A stretch of 64,000 nt of DNA from Gemmatimonadota bacterium (GTDB lineage Bacteria; Gemmatimonadota; Gemmatimonadetes; Gemmatimonadales; Gemmatimonadaceae): contig JAPLKS010000004.1 of assembly GCA_026387915.1 (NCBI GenBank), positions 1 through 64,000 on the forward strand, written 5' to 3'. Of this stretch, positions 1 through 8,726 are shown in pieces; the first letter of the stretch is position 1, and each line of letters starts with the position of its first letter. The notes under the pieces were generated by a model. It made no database searches. It had not been told where the DNA came from and was given only the letters and a program-made list of their open reading frames with translations. Position numbers and translations under genes: made by a program.

Positions 1-208
1 CCGCTTCAGCGCGTCGGGCGTATGGGTGCGTGAACACGGCGGCCCCGTGCGCGATGGCGAGGTGCTCCCGTCGTTCCCCGCGCTCTACGCCGGGCGCATC
101 ACCGGCACGAGCATGTCGCTCACCGTCACGCGCACCGATTCCGCCGTCGCAATCGGCACGTTCTCTCTCACCAAAGGGAGCGCCGCAAGCGTGTTCAAAT
201 GCCTGTGA
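1..208 (+). CDS. C-terminal end of an unrecognised protein (partial)
   Basis: An open frame runs in from the left edge (first whole codon at base 2) and stops at TGA 206-208. The visible 68 residues contain the stretch GRITGTSMSLTVTRTDS, a beta-strand-like pattern, and end in KCL. I do not recognise a family. The last ten bases overlap the start of the TrpF-like gene, so the two are probably co-transcribed. The real start lies outside the window. Confidence 0.5.
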   Translation, partial: RFSASGVWVREHGGPVRDGEVLPSFPALYAGRITGTSMSLTVTRTDSAVAIGTFSLTKGSAASVFKCL

Positions 209-846
209 TGAAAGTGTGTTGCATCGCGTCGCTCGACGAAGCTGAACTCGCGTCGTCGCTCGGCGCCTATGCTATCGGGCTGGTGTCGGCGATGCCGAGC
301 GGGCCCGGGCCGATCCCTGACGAACTGATCGCCGAGATCGCCGCCGCCGCGCCGACGCATCTGCAGAAGTTCTTGCTGACGTCGCGCCTCGACGCCGACG
401 AAATCGCGCAGCAAGTGATGCGCGCCGGCACCAATACGGTGCAGATCGTCGATGCGCTCGCGTCGGGTTCGCATGCGCGGCTTCGTGATCTCATCCCACA
501 TGTTCAGCTTGTGCAGGTCATCCACGTGACGGGGGAGGGAAGCATTCGCGAGGCGGAATCGATTGCCGCCGAGGTGGACGCGATTCTCCTCGACTCCGGC
601 AATCCGACGGCGAAAAGCAAAGAGCTCGGCGGCACCGGCCGCACGCACGATTGGGCGGTGAGCCGCGCCATCGTGAAGGCCGTCGGCATCCCCGTGTACC
701 TCGCCGGCGGCCTGCGGGCGGAGAACGTGGCCGAGGCGGTGGACGTGGTGCGGCCGTTCGGCGTGGATGTGTGCAGCGGCGTGCGGACCAATGGCGCGCT
801 CGACGCCGAGAAGCTCGCCGCGTTCGCGGCGGCGATTCCGGGCTAG
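199..846 (+). CDS. TrpF-like (phosphoribosylanthranilate isomerase family) protein
   Basis: 215 residues with the layout of a TIM-barrel PRA isomerase. The N-terminal KVCC (Cys7) stands where family members have the KICG catalytic Cys, an Asp lies in ILLDS (about residue 132), GGTGRTHDW follows at 144-152, and LAGGLRAENV and GVDVCSGV form the phosphate-gripping end. Genuine TrpF catalyses an Amadori isomerisation in tryptophan synthesis. Two deviations argue for caution: KICG has become KVCC, and the usual F.P.SPR segment after the first strand is replaced by SAMPSGPGPIPDE. No other trp gene is nearby. The start ATG overlaps the upstream stop, and the stop overlaps the stop of the convergent membrane-protein gene. 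It may be a diverged isomerase with another sugar-phosphate substrate. Confidence 0.75.
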   Translation: MPVMKVCCIASLDEAELASSLGAYAIGLVSAMPSGPGPIPDELIAEIAAAAPTHLQKFLLTSRLDADEIAQQVMRAGTNTVQIVDALASGSHARLRDLIPHVQLVQVIHVTGEGSIREAESIAAEVDAILLDSGNPTAKSKELGGTGRTHDWAVSRAIVKAVGIPVYLAGGLRAENVAEAVDVVRPFGVDVCSGVRTNGALDAEKLAAFAAAIPG

Positions 847-1142
847 CGGCCCGGCGGGGTCTTGGGATCCGTGCGGCCCGCCGTCTCCGTCGAACGCGGC
901 GGCTTGGGCGCGTCGAACCAGTTCCACGGCGTACGCATCCATAGGAACGCGCGCCACACCGCCGCCGATCGCCCACGCCACCAACGCAGCCCCAGGCGCG
1001 TGCCGGCAAACTCCACGATCCACGTGAGCACGAAGACGACCAACAAAATCACCAACGCTATTGGCCAGAGCGGAATGGCCAGCAATGCCAACGCCGCCAC
1101 CACGGGGGCGAGCAGAAAACAGGGGCCAATCGCGAGTACCAT
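843..1142 (-). CDS. small membrane protein of unknown function
   Basis: 99 residues. Residues about 3-50 are almost entirely hydrophobic (LLAPVVAALALLAIPLWPIALVILLVV) and form one long or two short membrane segments. A Trp/Arg-rich stretch (LRWWRGRSAAVWRAFLWMRTPWNWF) and a Pro/Lys-rich tail follow, likely cytoplasmic. No family recognised. The stop overlaps the convergent TrpF-like stop. The ATG has no Shine-Dalgarno, but TAGATT lies 7 bases upstream, which fits a leaderless transcript. Confidence 0.6.
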   Translation of the reverse strand: MVLAIGPCFLLAPVVAALALLAIPLWPIALVILLVVFVLTWIVEFAGTRLGLRWWRGRSAAVWRAFLWMRTPWNWFDAPKPPRSTETAGRTDPKTPPGR

Positions 1143-1149
1143 GCGGGGG

Positions 1150-1155
1150 AATCTA
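1150..1155 (-). promoter_or_regulatory. -10 element (TAGATT) placed for a leaderless mRNA
   Basis: Read on the minus strand, TAGATT is followed by 7 bases and then ATG at 1142, so transcription would begin at or next to the start codon. No convincing -35 is seen. Part of a pattern repeated across the window. Confidence 0.4.
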
Positions 1156-1268
1156 GGCCGCGCGTCGTGGCGCGTGCCCGCGCGATGCAGGGCCGACCCG
1201 CCATCCTGCGGCCGGAGATGATATGTTATGAGTGTGCAGAAAAGTCCCTCTCGTGGCGGAGCCCGGCG

Positions 1269-1721
1269 ATGAACTCGATGAACGGAAAAATTCTGGCGCT
1301 GCTCTGTGGCGCTACGCTACTCGTCCCCGCCACGCAGTGGGCCCAAAGCGCGCCGGCACCTGCGACGGAAGCGCGCAAAGGTCCCGCAACGCCACCGCCG
1401 TTGTTTTTCATTGACGGCGTCAAGCAAACGCCGCCCAAAGCCGCCGCAGAACCCACGGCGAACCGCAACGACGCGCGGGCAGTGACCACGTCCGATGCGG
1501 CCAAGGCCAGCGCTCCCGCCGCTCCCGCCGCTCCCGCCGCTCCCGCTAAGGTGCCGTCGCCCGCGCTGCTCGACTCCTGCGCCGCCTGCGCGGCAATCCG
1601 CCCGGAAGACATTGCGTCCGTAGAAGTGTTGAAGGGTGCGAAAGCGATCGAGCTCTACGGCGTTGAAGCCACCTACGGCGTCGTGCTCATCGTCACCAAG
1701 CCGGGCGCCAAAAAGCCCTGA
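1269..1721 (+). CDS. secreted protein with an isolated TonB-plug-like segment
   Basis: 150 residues from ATG 1269, chosen because GGAG at 1258-1261 sits 7 bases upstream and a signal peptide follows directly (KILALLCGATLLVPATQWAQS). The middle is a low-complexity Ala/Pro linker encoded by a 9-base tandem repeat. The C-terminus, SVEVLKGAKAIELYGVEATYGVVLIVTKPG, closely resembles the conserved end of the plug domain of TonB-dependent receptors (I..VEVLKG..A..YG..A..GVI.I.TK), yet no barrel follows. Before it lies LLDSCAACAAIRPEDI with three Cys. Function unknown; such orphan plug segments may be protein-interaction modules in the periplasm. Expression as a secreted protein is likely. Confidence 0.7.
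   Translation: MNSMNGKILALLCGATLLVPATQWAQSAPAPATEARKGPATPPPLFFIDGVKQTPPKAAAEPTANRNDARAVTTSDAAKASAPAAPAAPAAPAKVPSPALLDSCAACAAIRPEDIASVEVLKGAKAIELYGVEATYGVVLIVTKPGAKKP
1512..1547 (+). repeat. 9-bp tandem repeat, four units, in coding sequence
   Basis: Unit GCTCCCGCC repeated three times exactly, then once as GCTCCCGCT, encoding Ala-Pro-Ala repeats in the linker of the secreted plug-like protein. A whole-codon unit, so copy change would not shift the frame. Confidence 0.8.
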
Positions 1722-1809
1722 CCGACTGCGGCGCGCACCCCCTGCGCCCGCTCGGGCCCAGCTGCGCCCATCCCGCGCCCCTTGACGCGGCGCCGAAAGT
1801 AAGCAACCT

Positions 1810-1831
1810 TTCATCCGGATATACGGATGAA
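1810..1831 (+). promoter_or_regulatory. 22-bp palindrome over the start codon: probable operator of the ArsR-type regulator
   Basis: Left arm TTCATCCG (1810-1817), spacer GATATA (1818-1823), right arm CGGATGAA (1824-1831); the arms are perfect reverse complements. The ATG of the downstream regulator (1827-1829) lies inside the right arm, so bound repressor would block transcription or initiation. ArsR-family proteins bind inverted repeats of this kind. No Shine-Dalgarno is visible upstream. Confidence 0.6.
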
Positions 1832-2759
1832 GAAAAACCCTGTCTTCGATCGCCTCACCGCGCTCGCCGACCCGATTCGTGCCCGGCTCCTGCTCATCCT
1901 CGAGCGGCACGAACTCACGGTCGGCGAACTGCGCTCGGCTCTCCAGCTCCCCCAGAGCACGGTGAGCCGGCATTTGCGCGCGCTCGCGGATTCCGGCTGG
2001 GTCGTGAGCCGCGAAGATGGCACCAGCAATCGCTATCGCATGCCCGTGCGTGAACTCGACGCCGCCTCGCGCCGGCTCTGGCAGTCGGTGCGCGACGACT
2101 TCGGCGCACACGCCACCGCCGCCCGCGACGCCGAACGCGTGCGCGCCGTGCTCGCCGACCGACACTCCACGAGCCAGCAGTTCTTTGCCTCGAGTGCCGC
2201 GCAGTGGGATAAACTCCGCGCCGAACTCTTTGGCGCGCGCACCGAACTCTACGCCCTCCTCGGGCTGCTCGATCGCAACGCGATCGTCGGCGACCTCGGC
2301 TGCGGTACCGGTCAACTCGCTGAGGCGGTGGCACCGTTTGTTAAACAGGTGATTGCCGTGGACGAATCCACCGCGATGTTGCGTGCCGCGCGCGCGCGAC
2401 TCGCGGGGCTCAAGAATGTGGACGTCCGTCAGGGCACACTCGAGACACTCCCGCTGGAAGAAGGCGAGCTCAATGTGGCGATCCTCAGTCTCGTGCTGCA
2501 CTACATCGCCGATCCCGCGCACGCGTTGGCGGCCGTGCGCCGCGCCCTCGCCGTGGGCGGCAAAGCCTTGATTGTGGACATGCTCCCACACGACCGCGCC
2601 GAACTGCGCGACACGATGGGGCACGTCTGGCTCGGCATCGGAGAGCAACAGCTGCACACGTGGGCGTTCGAGGCGGGCTTTACGCAGTGCATCGTGCACG
2701 CGTTGCCGCCCACGCCAAACACCAAAGGTCCGACTTTGTTCGCGGCGACATTGATGTAG
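1827..2759 (+). CDS. ArsR-family regulator fused to a SAM-methyltransferase domain (SahR-like)
   Basis: 310 residues. The N-terminal ~95 residues are a winged helix of the ArsR type (LADPIRARLLLILERHELTVGELRSAL, then QSTVSRHLRALADSGWV as recognition helix). A class I methyltransferase domain starts near residue 145, with DLGCGTGQLAEAVAP (motif I), VDESTAML (motif II) and LSLVLHYIADPAHAL (motif IV). Regulators with this architecture beside ahcY are known as SahR in Proteobacteria, where S-adenosylhomocysteine is the ligand. Here ahcY follows 96 bases downstream in the same direction, supporting control of methyl-cycle genes. The methyltransferase domain may act as the ligand sensor rather than an enzyme. 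No metal-binding Cys pair of the ArsR kind is visible. Confidence 0.85.
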   Translation: MKKNPVFDRLTALADPIRARLLLILERHELTVGELRSALQLPQSTVSRHLRALADSGWVVSREDGTSNRYRMPVRELDAASRRLWQSVRDDFGAHATAARDAERVRAVLADRHSTSQQFFASSAAQWDKLRAELFGARTELYALLGLLDRNAIVGDLGCGTGQLAEAVAPFVKQVIAVDESTAMLRAARARLAGLKNVDVRQGTLETLPLEEGELNVAILSLVLHYIADPAHALAAVRRALAVGGKALIVDMLPHDRAELRDTMGHVWLGIGEQQLHTWAFEAGFTQCIVHALPPTPNTKGPTLFAATLM

Positions 2760-2855
2760 CGCCGTCACCCGATGGTTCCAGCTCCACCACGCATCCCGTT
2801 CGCAACGCATCACGCATTTCATTTATCAACCGTTTCTCCCCTCACGAAAACCCTC

Positions 2856-4373
<1,518 letters not shown>

Positions 4374-4389
4374 ACGGCTACGGCAGTTA

Positions 4390-4458
4390 ACGGTTTTCCG
4401 TTTTCCGTTATCCGTCATTTATAACCGAAAACGGAAAACGGTAAACGGTGAACGGTCT
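4390..4458 (+). repeat. heptad-repeat hairpin after ahcY
   Basis: Two 22-base arms (4390-4411 and 4421-4442) pair with only two mismatches around a 9-base loop, giving a strong hairpin that may end ahcY transcription, although no clean T-run follows. The right side continues as 7-base units ACGGAAA, ACGGTAA, ACGGTGA, ACGGTCT (4431-4458). The same ACGGNNA periodicity is found at 32264-32291 and, reversed, at 59238-59265. Confidence 0.7.
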
Positions 4459-4595
4459 ACAGTAGTTGGTAGTCCGTCCTCGCTCGAAGCCGAACAGCAA
4501 CCGTCCGCGCCCCCCACCCGGTGCGCGGACGGTTTTTGCGTTCGCCCGGGCCCGCCCACTCGCGGCCACCGCCAACATGCGGCAGATTTTCCACC

Positions 4596-6239
4596 ATGAC
4601 ATCCAGCCGCCGCTCCTTTCTTGCAACTAGCGCCGCCGTCGCCGCCGCTGCCTGCACCCCGCTCACGCGTCTGGCGAGCCCGAGCCGAGCGATTCTCATT
4701 AAGGGCGGCACCGTCGTCGACGGCACCGGCGCACGGCGCGTGGTGGCGGATGTGCTGATAGAGAATGGCATCGTTCGCGAGATCGGTCCCAATCTGCAGT
4801 CGAGCGGCGCCGACGTATTAGACGCCCGCGGATTGATTGTCACTCCAGGATTTGTGGACATTCACTCGCATGGCGACGGCGGTATCACCGCCGATCCCAT
4901 GGCGGAGTCGCTCGTGCGACAGGGGGTGACCACCATCGTCGTGGGGCAGGATGGCTCGAGCAATGGTCCGCGCGAGCAAGATGACCCCGACGCGCGCTTC
5001 ACCTCCATTGGACAGTATCTCACCTCGCTCACACGCGATGTGAAGCCGGCCGTGAATGTGGCGACGATGGTCGGGCTTGGGACGGTGCGCGGCGCCGTGG
5101 TTGGCCCTGCGGATCGCCCCGCCACGCCCGACGAACTGCGGCGTATGACGGCGCTCGTGGCGCAGGCGGTGCTCGAAGGGGCCTGCGGCGCGAGCACGGG
5201 TCTCGAGTATGCGCCCGGCGCATTCGCGAGCATTGATGAACTCATTGCGCTGTGCAAGCCACTCGCAGCCAAGCGCTTGCCATACTCCACGCACATGCGC
5301 AACGAAGACGACACCCTCGTGGAGGCGGTGGACGAAGCGATTGCGATTGCGCGCGGCGCCGGCGTGCCGCTCCAGATTGCGCACCTCAAAACGAGTGGCG
5401 TGCGGAACTTCAGCAAGATCGACACGGTGCTCGCGCGTATTGATGCCGCAAAGATCAGCGGCATGGACGTGGCCTTCGATCGCTATCCGTATGTCGCGTA
5501 TTCCACGGGGCTCAGCAACATGTTTCCCGTGTGGGCACTCGACGGTGGCAGCGCCAAGTTTGTGGCGCGCCTCGAGTCGCCAGCCACCGCGGCCAAGGTG
5601 CGCGCCGAGTCTGAGGCCAAAGCCGCGACGGTGGGAGGATGGCACAATGTGGCCATCTCCGGCGTCAGCAATGCGGCCGACCGTGCCGCCGAAGGGCAGC
5701 GCGTGGATGACCTCGCGAAGGCCGCCGGTGTGGCGTCATACGAGTACGCCGCCGGATTGCTCAAGCGAAATGGCGGGAGCGTCGGGACGGTGGTCTTCGC
5801 GATGAGCGAGGACAATCTCAAACGCTTTCTCGCGCATCCGCTGGGCATGGTGTGCAGCGACGGCGGCTCCTTTGCCGTCAGCGGCGCGTCGCGTCGCGGC
5901 CATCCGCATCCGCGTGGGCTGGGTTCGTTCCCGCGCGTGCTCGCCAAGTACGTACGCGAGTCGGGCACGCTCTCGCTCGAACAAGCGGTCTACAAGATGA
6001 GTGGCTTTCCCGCCTCGCGCCTCGGACTCGGCGCCGGCGTGGGCGTACTTAAAGTGGGAGCGGCCGCGAACGTCGCCGTCTTGGATGCTGCGACCGTGGC
6101 GGATGGCGCGACGTTCGCCGATCCGTTTCAGTATCCCACGGGCATCCCGTACGTTGTGGTCAACGGCGTGGTCGCGCTACGGGACGGCGAACGCTCGCAC
6201 GAGCGCAGCGGGCGCGCCTTGCGCGCGGTGGGGCGGTAG
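4596..6239 (+). CDS. N-acyl-D-amino-acid deacylase (D-aminoacylase family amidohydrolase), Tat-exported
   Basis: 547 residues from ATG 4596. SSRRSFLATSAAVAAAAC is a twin-arginine signal whose hydrophobic core ends in AAAC, so it may be a Tat lipoprotein. The mature part starts ILIKGGTVVDGTGARRVVADVLIENG, the beta-sandwich opening of amidohydrolases, followed by the metal-binding GFVDIHSHGD, GACGASTGLEYAPG, STHMRNED, IAHLKTSG and CSDGGSF, all characteristic of D-aminoacylases that release D-amino acids from N-acyl forms. The cell-surface location fits scavenging of D-amino-acid derivatives or wall fragments. The stop codon lies inside the palindromic repeat at 6235-6312. The dipeptidase at 7449 is a functional neighbour in peptide breakdown. 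Confidence 0.88.
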   Translation: MTSSRRSFLATSAAVAAAACTPLTRLASPSRAILIKGGTVVDGTGARRVVADVLIENGIVREIGPNLQSSGADVLDARGLIVTPGFVDIHSHGDGGITADPMAESLVRQGVTTIVVGQDGSSNGPREQDDPDARFTSIGQYLTSLTRDVKPAVNVATMVGLGTVRGAVVGPADRPATPDELRRMTALVAQAVLEGACGASTGLEYAPGAFASIDELIALCKPLAAKRLPYSTHMRNEDDTLVEAVDEAIAIARGAGVPLQIAHLKTSGVRNFSKIDTVLARIDAAKISGMDVAFDRYPYVAYSTGLSNMFPVWALDGGSAKFVARLESPATAAKVRAESEAKAATVGGWHNVAISGVSNAADRAAEGQRVDDLAKAAGVASYEYAAGLLKRNGGSVGTVVFAMSEDNLKRFLAHPLGMVCSDGGSFAVSGASRRGHPHPRGLGSFPRVLAKYVRESGTLSLEQAVYKMSGFPASRLGLGAGVGVLKVGAAANVAVLDAATVADGATFADPFQYPTGIPYVVVNGVVALRDGERSHERSGRALRAVGR

Positions 6240-6312
6240 CGACGCGACCAGCGTGAAAACCGGTCGCAGTCGCTACCACGCGACCGACGTGTAGTCCGGT
6301 CGCGTCGCTACC
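6235..6312 (+). repeat. palindromic intergenic repeat between convergent genes
   Basis: Perfect 15-base arms GGTAGCGACGCGACC (6235-6249) and GGTCGCGTCGCTACC (6298-6312), with a near copy of the second arm, GGTCGCAGTCGCTACC, inside at 6262-6277. Two nested hairpins are possible. It lies between two converging genes and contains the stop of the upstream one. It could be a bidirectional terminator or a REP-like dispersed element. Confidence 0.7.
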
Positions 6313-6326
6313 ATCGCCACGCGCCC

Positions 6327-7376
6327 TCAGCGCATCCACACGACTGCATAAAACGGCCCGCGCCGCGACCCTGTCGTTTGCACTGGCCGGCATCCCGCGC
6401 CGCGCAAGTAGCGTGCGATCGTCCCCGAGCTCTCGCTCCCCGGCGGGTACAGCTCCACCATTTCCACCTCGCTCGTGTCGTACGAATCGAGCGTGAGGTT
6501 GCCCACGATGCGGCGGCCGTCGAGCAGAACGCACGCCATGCTGTTCACGACTTGGAGATCCAGCACGAGCATCGCCGAACTCGGCGAGCGCATCACGGCC
6601 TGCCCCAGCGGGAGATCGTCGAATGGCTCGAGATCTTGCCGCGACAGCACCGCCGCGCGTCCACCGCGCGAGACAATCCGCTGCTGCGCATCGGCCCACG
6701 CGGCCTCCACGAAGTTGGAACTGCCGCTCAGTTCGGCGAGGCGCGTCGCCGACGTGTGCAAGCTGTCGAGCAGGTTGAGATGGAGGACGATGCCGCGTGT
6801 ATCTTCGAACCGCAGACTCACCACTCCCATTTCGTACCCCGGCTTTCTGCCTTTCACCACCAGAGGGCCTGGGCGCAAGTTCGTAAACGAGAACCAGCCG
6901 TCCGGTCCGGACGTCGTGGTCGCGTGCCCCGCGCCCACCAAGTCCACGATTGCGCCCGCGAGCGGGTAGCCGCTCGAATCGGTCACCACACCGGCCAAGA
7001 TTTTCACCTTGGCTTCCACCAGCACGGTGTCGAGTTGCGCCGGTGCCGGCACGAGTTCCACATCGACCGTCGTGGTGGCGTTGGCCTTCACCAAAATGTT
7101 GGCCACCGCCGGCAGGAACCCGACTTTGCGGACGCCGAGCATACGAGCCCCGGGCGCGATCGACGGAAAGACGAACGTGCCGTCCCCGTTGCTTCGAATG
7201 CGAATGGTGGCGCCACCGATCGAGATTTCGGCGTCTGGAACCGGGCGACCATCGGCGAGCGTCACCTTGCCCGAGACGCTCGCGGGGAGCGGTTGGTCGC
7301 GCACAATTTGTGCGCGCGCACGGAGTGGCAACGCGAGAGCGAGGAGAGTCACGACAGTCAGTCTGAGCGCGCGCAT
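6327..7376 (-). CDS. secreted protein with two carboxypeptidase-regulatory-like domains and a plug-like end
   Basis: 349 residues from ATG 7376, which has GAGGA 5-6 bases upstream on the minus strand; a TTG 12 bases earlier is the alternative. A signal peptide (LRLTVVTLLALALPLRARAQ) is followed by a CarboxypepD_reg-like repeat (SGKVTLADGRPVPDAEISIGG...FVFPSIAPG) and a second (AGVVTDSSGYPLAGAIVDLVGA...WFSFTNLRPG). The C-terminus (VVNSMACVLLDGRRIVGNLTLDSYDTSEVEMVELYPPGSESSGTIARYL) resembles a TonB-receptor plug without a barrel. Such proteins are common in Gemmatimonadota; function is unknown. It probably acts in the periplasm or at the outer membrane. Confidence 0.8.
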   Translation of the reverse strand: MRALRLTVVTLLALALPLRARAQIVRDQPLPASVSGKVTLADGRPVPDAEISIGGATIRIRSNGDGTFVFPSIAPGARMLGVRKVGFLPAVANILVKANATTTVDVELVPAPAQLDTVLVEAKVKILAGVVTDSSGYPLAGAIVDLVGAGHATTTSGPDGWFSFTNLRPGPLVVKGRKPGYEMGVVSLRFEDTRGIVLHLNLLDSLHTSATRLAELSGSSNFVEAAWADAQQRIVSRGGRAAVLSRQDLEPFDDLPLGQAVMRSPSSAMLVLDLQVVNSMACVLLDGRRIVGNLTLDSYDTSEVEMVELYPPGSESSGTIARYLRGAGCRPVQTTGSRRGPFYAVVWMR

Positions 7377-7435
7377 GGGCTTCCTCAAGAAAGGGGGTCG
7401 GGCCGAGGCGGGGGGCGGCGCCGTTCTGATATGGC

Positions 7436-7441
7436 TATAAT
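7436..7441 (+). promoter_or_regulatory. -10 element (TATAAT) placed for a leaderless mRNA
   Basis: A perfect TATAAT is followed by 7 bases and then ATG 7449 of the dipeptidase. No Shine-Dalgarno precedes that ATG. No good -35 is seen in the G-rich stretch upstream. Confidence 0.5.
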
Positions 7442-7448
7442 GATACCC

Positions 7449-8726
7449 ATGAACCTTCTTCGCTATGCCGCCCTGCTCGCCTGCGCCGGCTCCCTCAGCG
7501 CCCAGGCCCCCGCGTCGAAATCAGCGGCCGACGCCCTCGCTCACGCCAAGGCAATCCTCGCCACCACGCCCCTCGTGGACGGCCACAACGATCTGCCGTG
7601 GGCCATTCGCGAAAGCAAAACGGCGCCGCGCGACGTCGGGGCCTATGACCTCCACAAAACTACGCCGCACCAGACCGACCTCGCACGCATGACCGCGGGC
7701 AAGCTCGGCGGTCAGTTCTGGAGCATCTACATCCCGGGAGAAGTGAAGGACTCGGGCTTCGCGCGCATCCAGCTTGAGCAGTTCGACATCGCACGCCGCA
7801 TTGTGGCGATGTACCCCGAGAAACTCGTCGCAGCCTCCACCGCCGCCGATATCCGCGCGGCATTCAAGAAGGGCAAGGTCGGCTCGATGCTCGGACTCGA
7901 AGGCGGACACGCCATTGAGAACTCACTCGGCGCCCTCCGCATGTACTACGACCTCGGCGCGCGCTACATGACGCTCACGCACAACGTCACGCTCGACTGG
8001 GCCGACGCCGCGCTCGACAGCGCCAAACACAACGGTCTCACGCCGTTCGGCAAGGAAGTCGTGCGCGAAATGAACCGGCTCGGCATGTTGCTCGATCTGT
8101 CGCACGTCTCACCGGCGGTCATGAGCAACGCGCTCGATGTCACCGAATCGCCGGTGATCTTCTCGCATTCGTCGGCGCGCGCGATCGTGGACCACAAGCG
8201 CAACGTGCCGGACTCGATTCTCCGTCGCCTCCCCAAGAATGGCGGCGTCGTGATGGTGACGTTCGTTCCAGGCTTTGATTCGCCGGCGGTGTTCGCACAC
8301 GCTGCTGCCCGCACGACTGCAGCGGCCGATGCACGTCGTCGGCTCGGCACGGATGCCGCCGCGATCGCGCGTGACATGAAGACGTGGGACGCCGCACACC
8401 CCGCGCCGCACGCGACCATCGGGGACGTGGCGAATCATCTCGACCACATCAAAAAAGTGGCCGGCCCCAATCATGTGGGCATCGGGAGCGACTTCGACGG
8501 TGTGGACGATGATCTGCCAGACGGACTTCAGTCGCAGGCCGATTACCCCGCGCTGTTCGCCGAACTCATTGTGCGCGGCTGGAGCGATGCCGACCTGCGC
8601 AAACTCGCCGGCGAGAATGTACTCCGCGCGCTGGGCACCGCAGAGAAGGTGGCCAAGCGGCTCCAGAAGGAACGGCCGCCGTCCACGAAGACCATCGACC
8701 AGCTCGACCGCGGCCCCAAGATGTAA
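7449..8726 (+). CDS. membrane dipeptidase (peptidase family M19)
   Basis: 425 residues with a signal peptide (LLRYAALLACAGSLSAQA). M19 metal ligands are visible: DGHNDLPW (His and Asp near the N-terminus), GLEGGHAIEN (bridging Glu), SHSSARAIVDHKRNVPD (two His) and GSDFDGVDD (Asp). The family cleaves dipeptides, including D-amino-acid-containing ones, using two zinc ions. ATG 7449 is preferred because TATAAT stands 7 bases before it; in-frame ATGs at 7431 and 7440 would overlap the promoter. The secreted D-aminoacylase upstream suggests joint use of peptides outside the cytoplasm. The stop abuts the convergent carH stop. Confidence 0.93.
   Translation: MNLLRYAALLACAGSLSAQAPASKSAADALAHAKAILATTPLVDGHNDLPWAIRESKTAPRDVGAYDLHKTTPHQTDLARMTAGKLGGQFWSIYIPGEVKDSGFARIQLEQFDIARRIVAMYPEKLVAASTAADIRAAFKKGKVGSMLGLEGGHAIENSLGALRMYYDLGARYMTLTHNVTLDWADAALDSAKHNGLTPFGKEVVREMNRLGMLLDLSHVSPAVMSNALDVTESPVIFSHSSARAIVDHKRNVPDSILRRLPKNGGVVMVTFVPGFDSPAVFAHAAARTTAAADARRRLGTDAAAIARDMKTWDAAHPAPHATIGDVANHLDHIKKVAGPNHVGIGSDFDGVDDDLPDGLQSQADYPALFAELIVRGWSDADLRKLAGENVLRALGTAEKVAKRLQKERPPSTKTIDQLDRGPKM

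Noticed and set aside
1317-2822. Long open frame on the minus strand opposite the secreted protein and the ArsR fusion
   Set aside because: It is rich in His, Arg and Gly without domain features and lies antisense to two convincing genes; such mirror frames are expected at this GC content. The same applies to the long minus frame at 2859-4418 opposite ahcY and others.
2760-2855. S-adenosylhomocysteine riboswitch before ahcY
   Set aside because: The 96-base gap shows no recognisable conserved core or strong stem; control by the ArsR-type regulator is the simpler reading.
6378-7448. N-terminal extension of the dipeptidase frame by about 350 codons
   Set aside because: The extra sequence is antisense to the CarboxypepD_reg protein and has no signal peptide; the true start at 7449 has a signal sequence and a -10 at the right distance.
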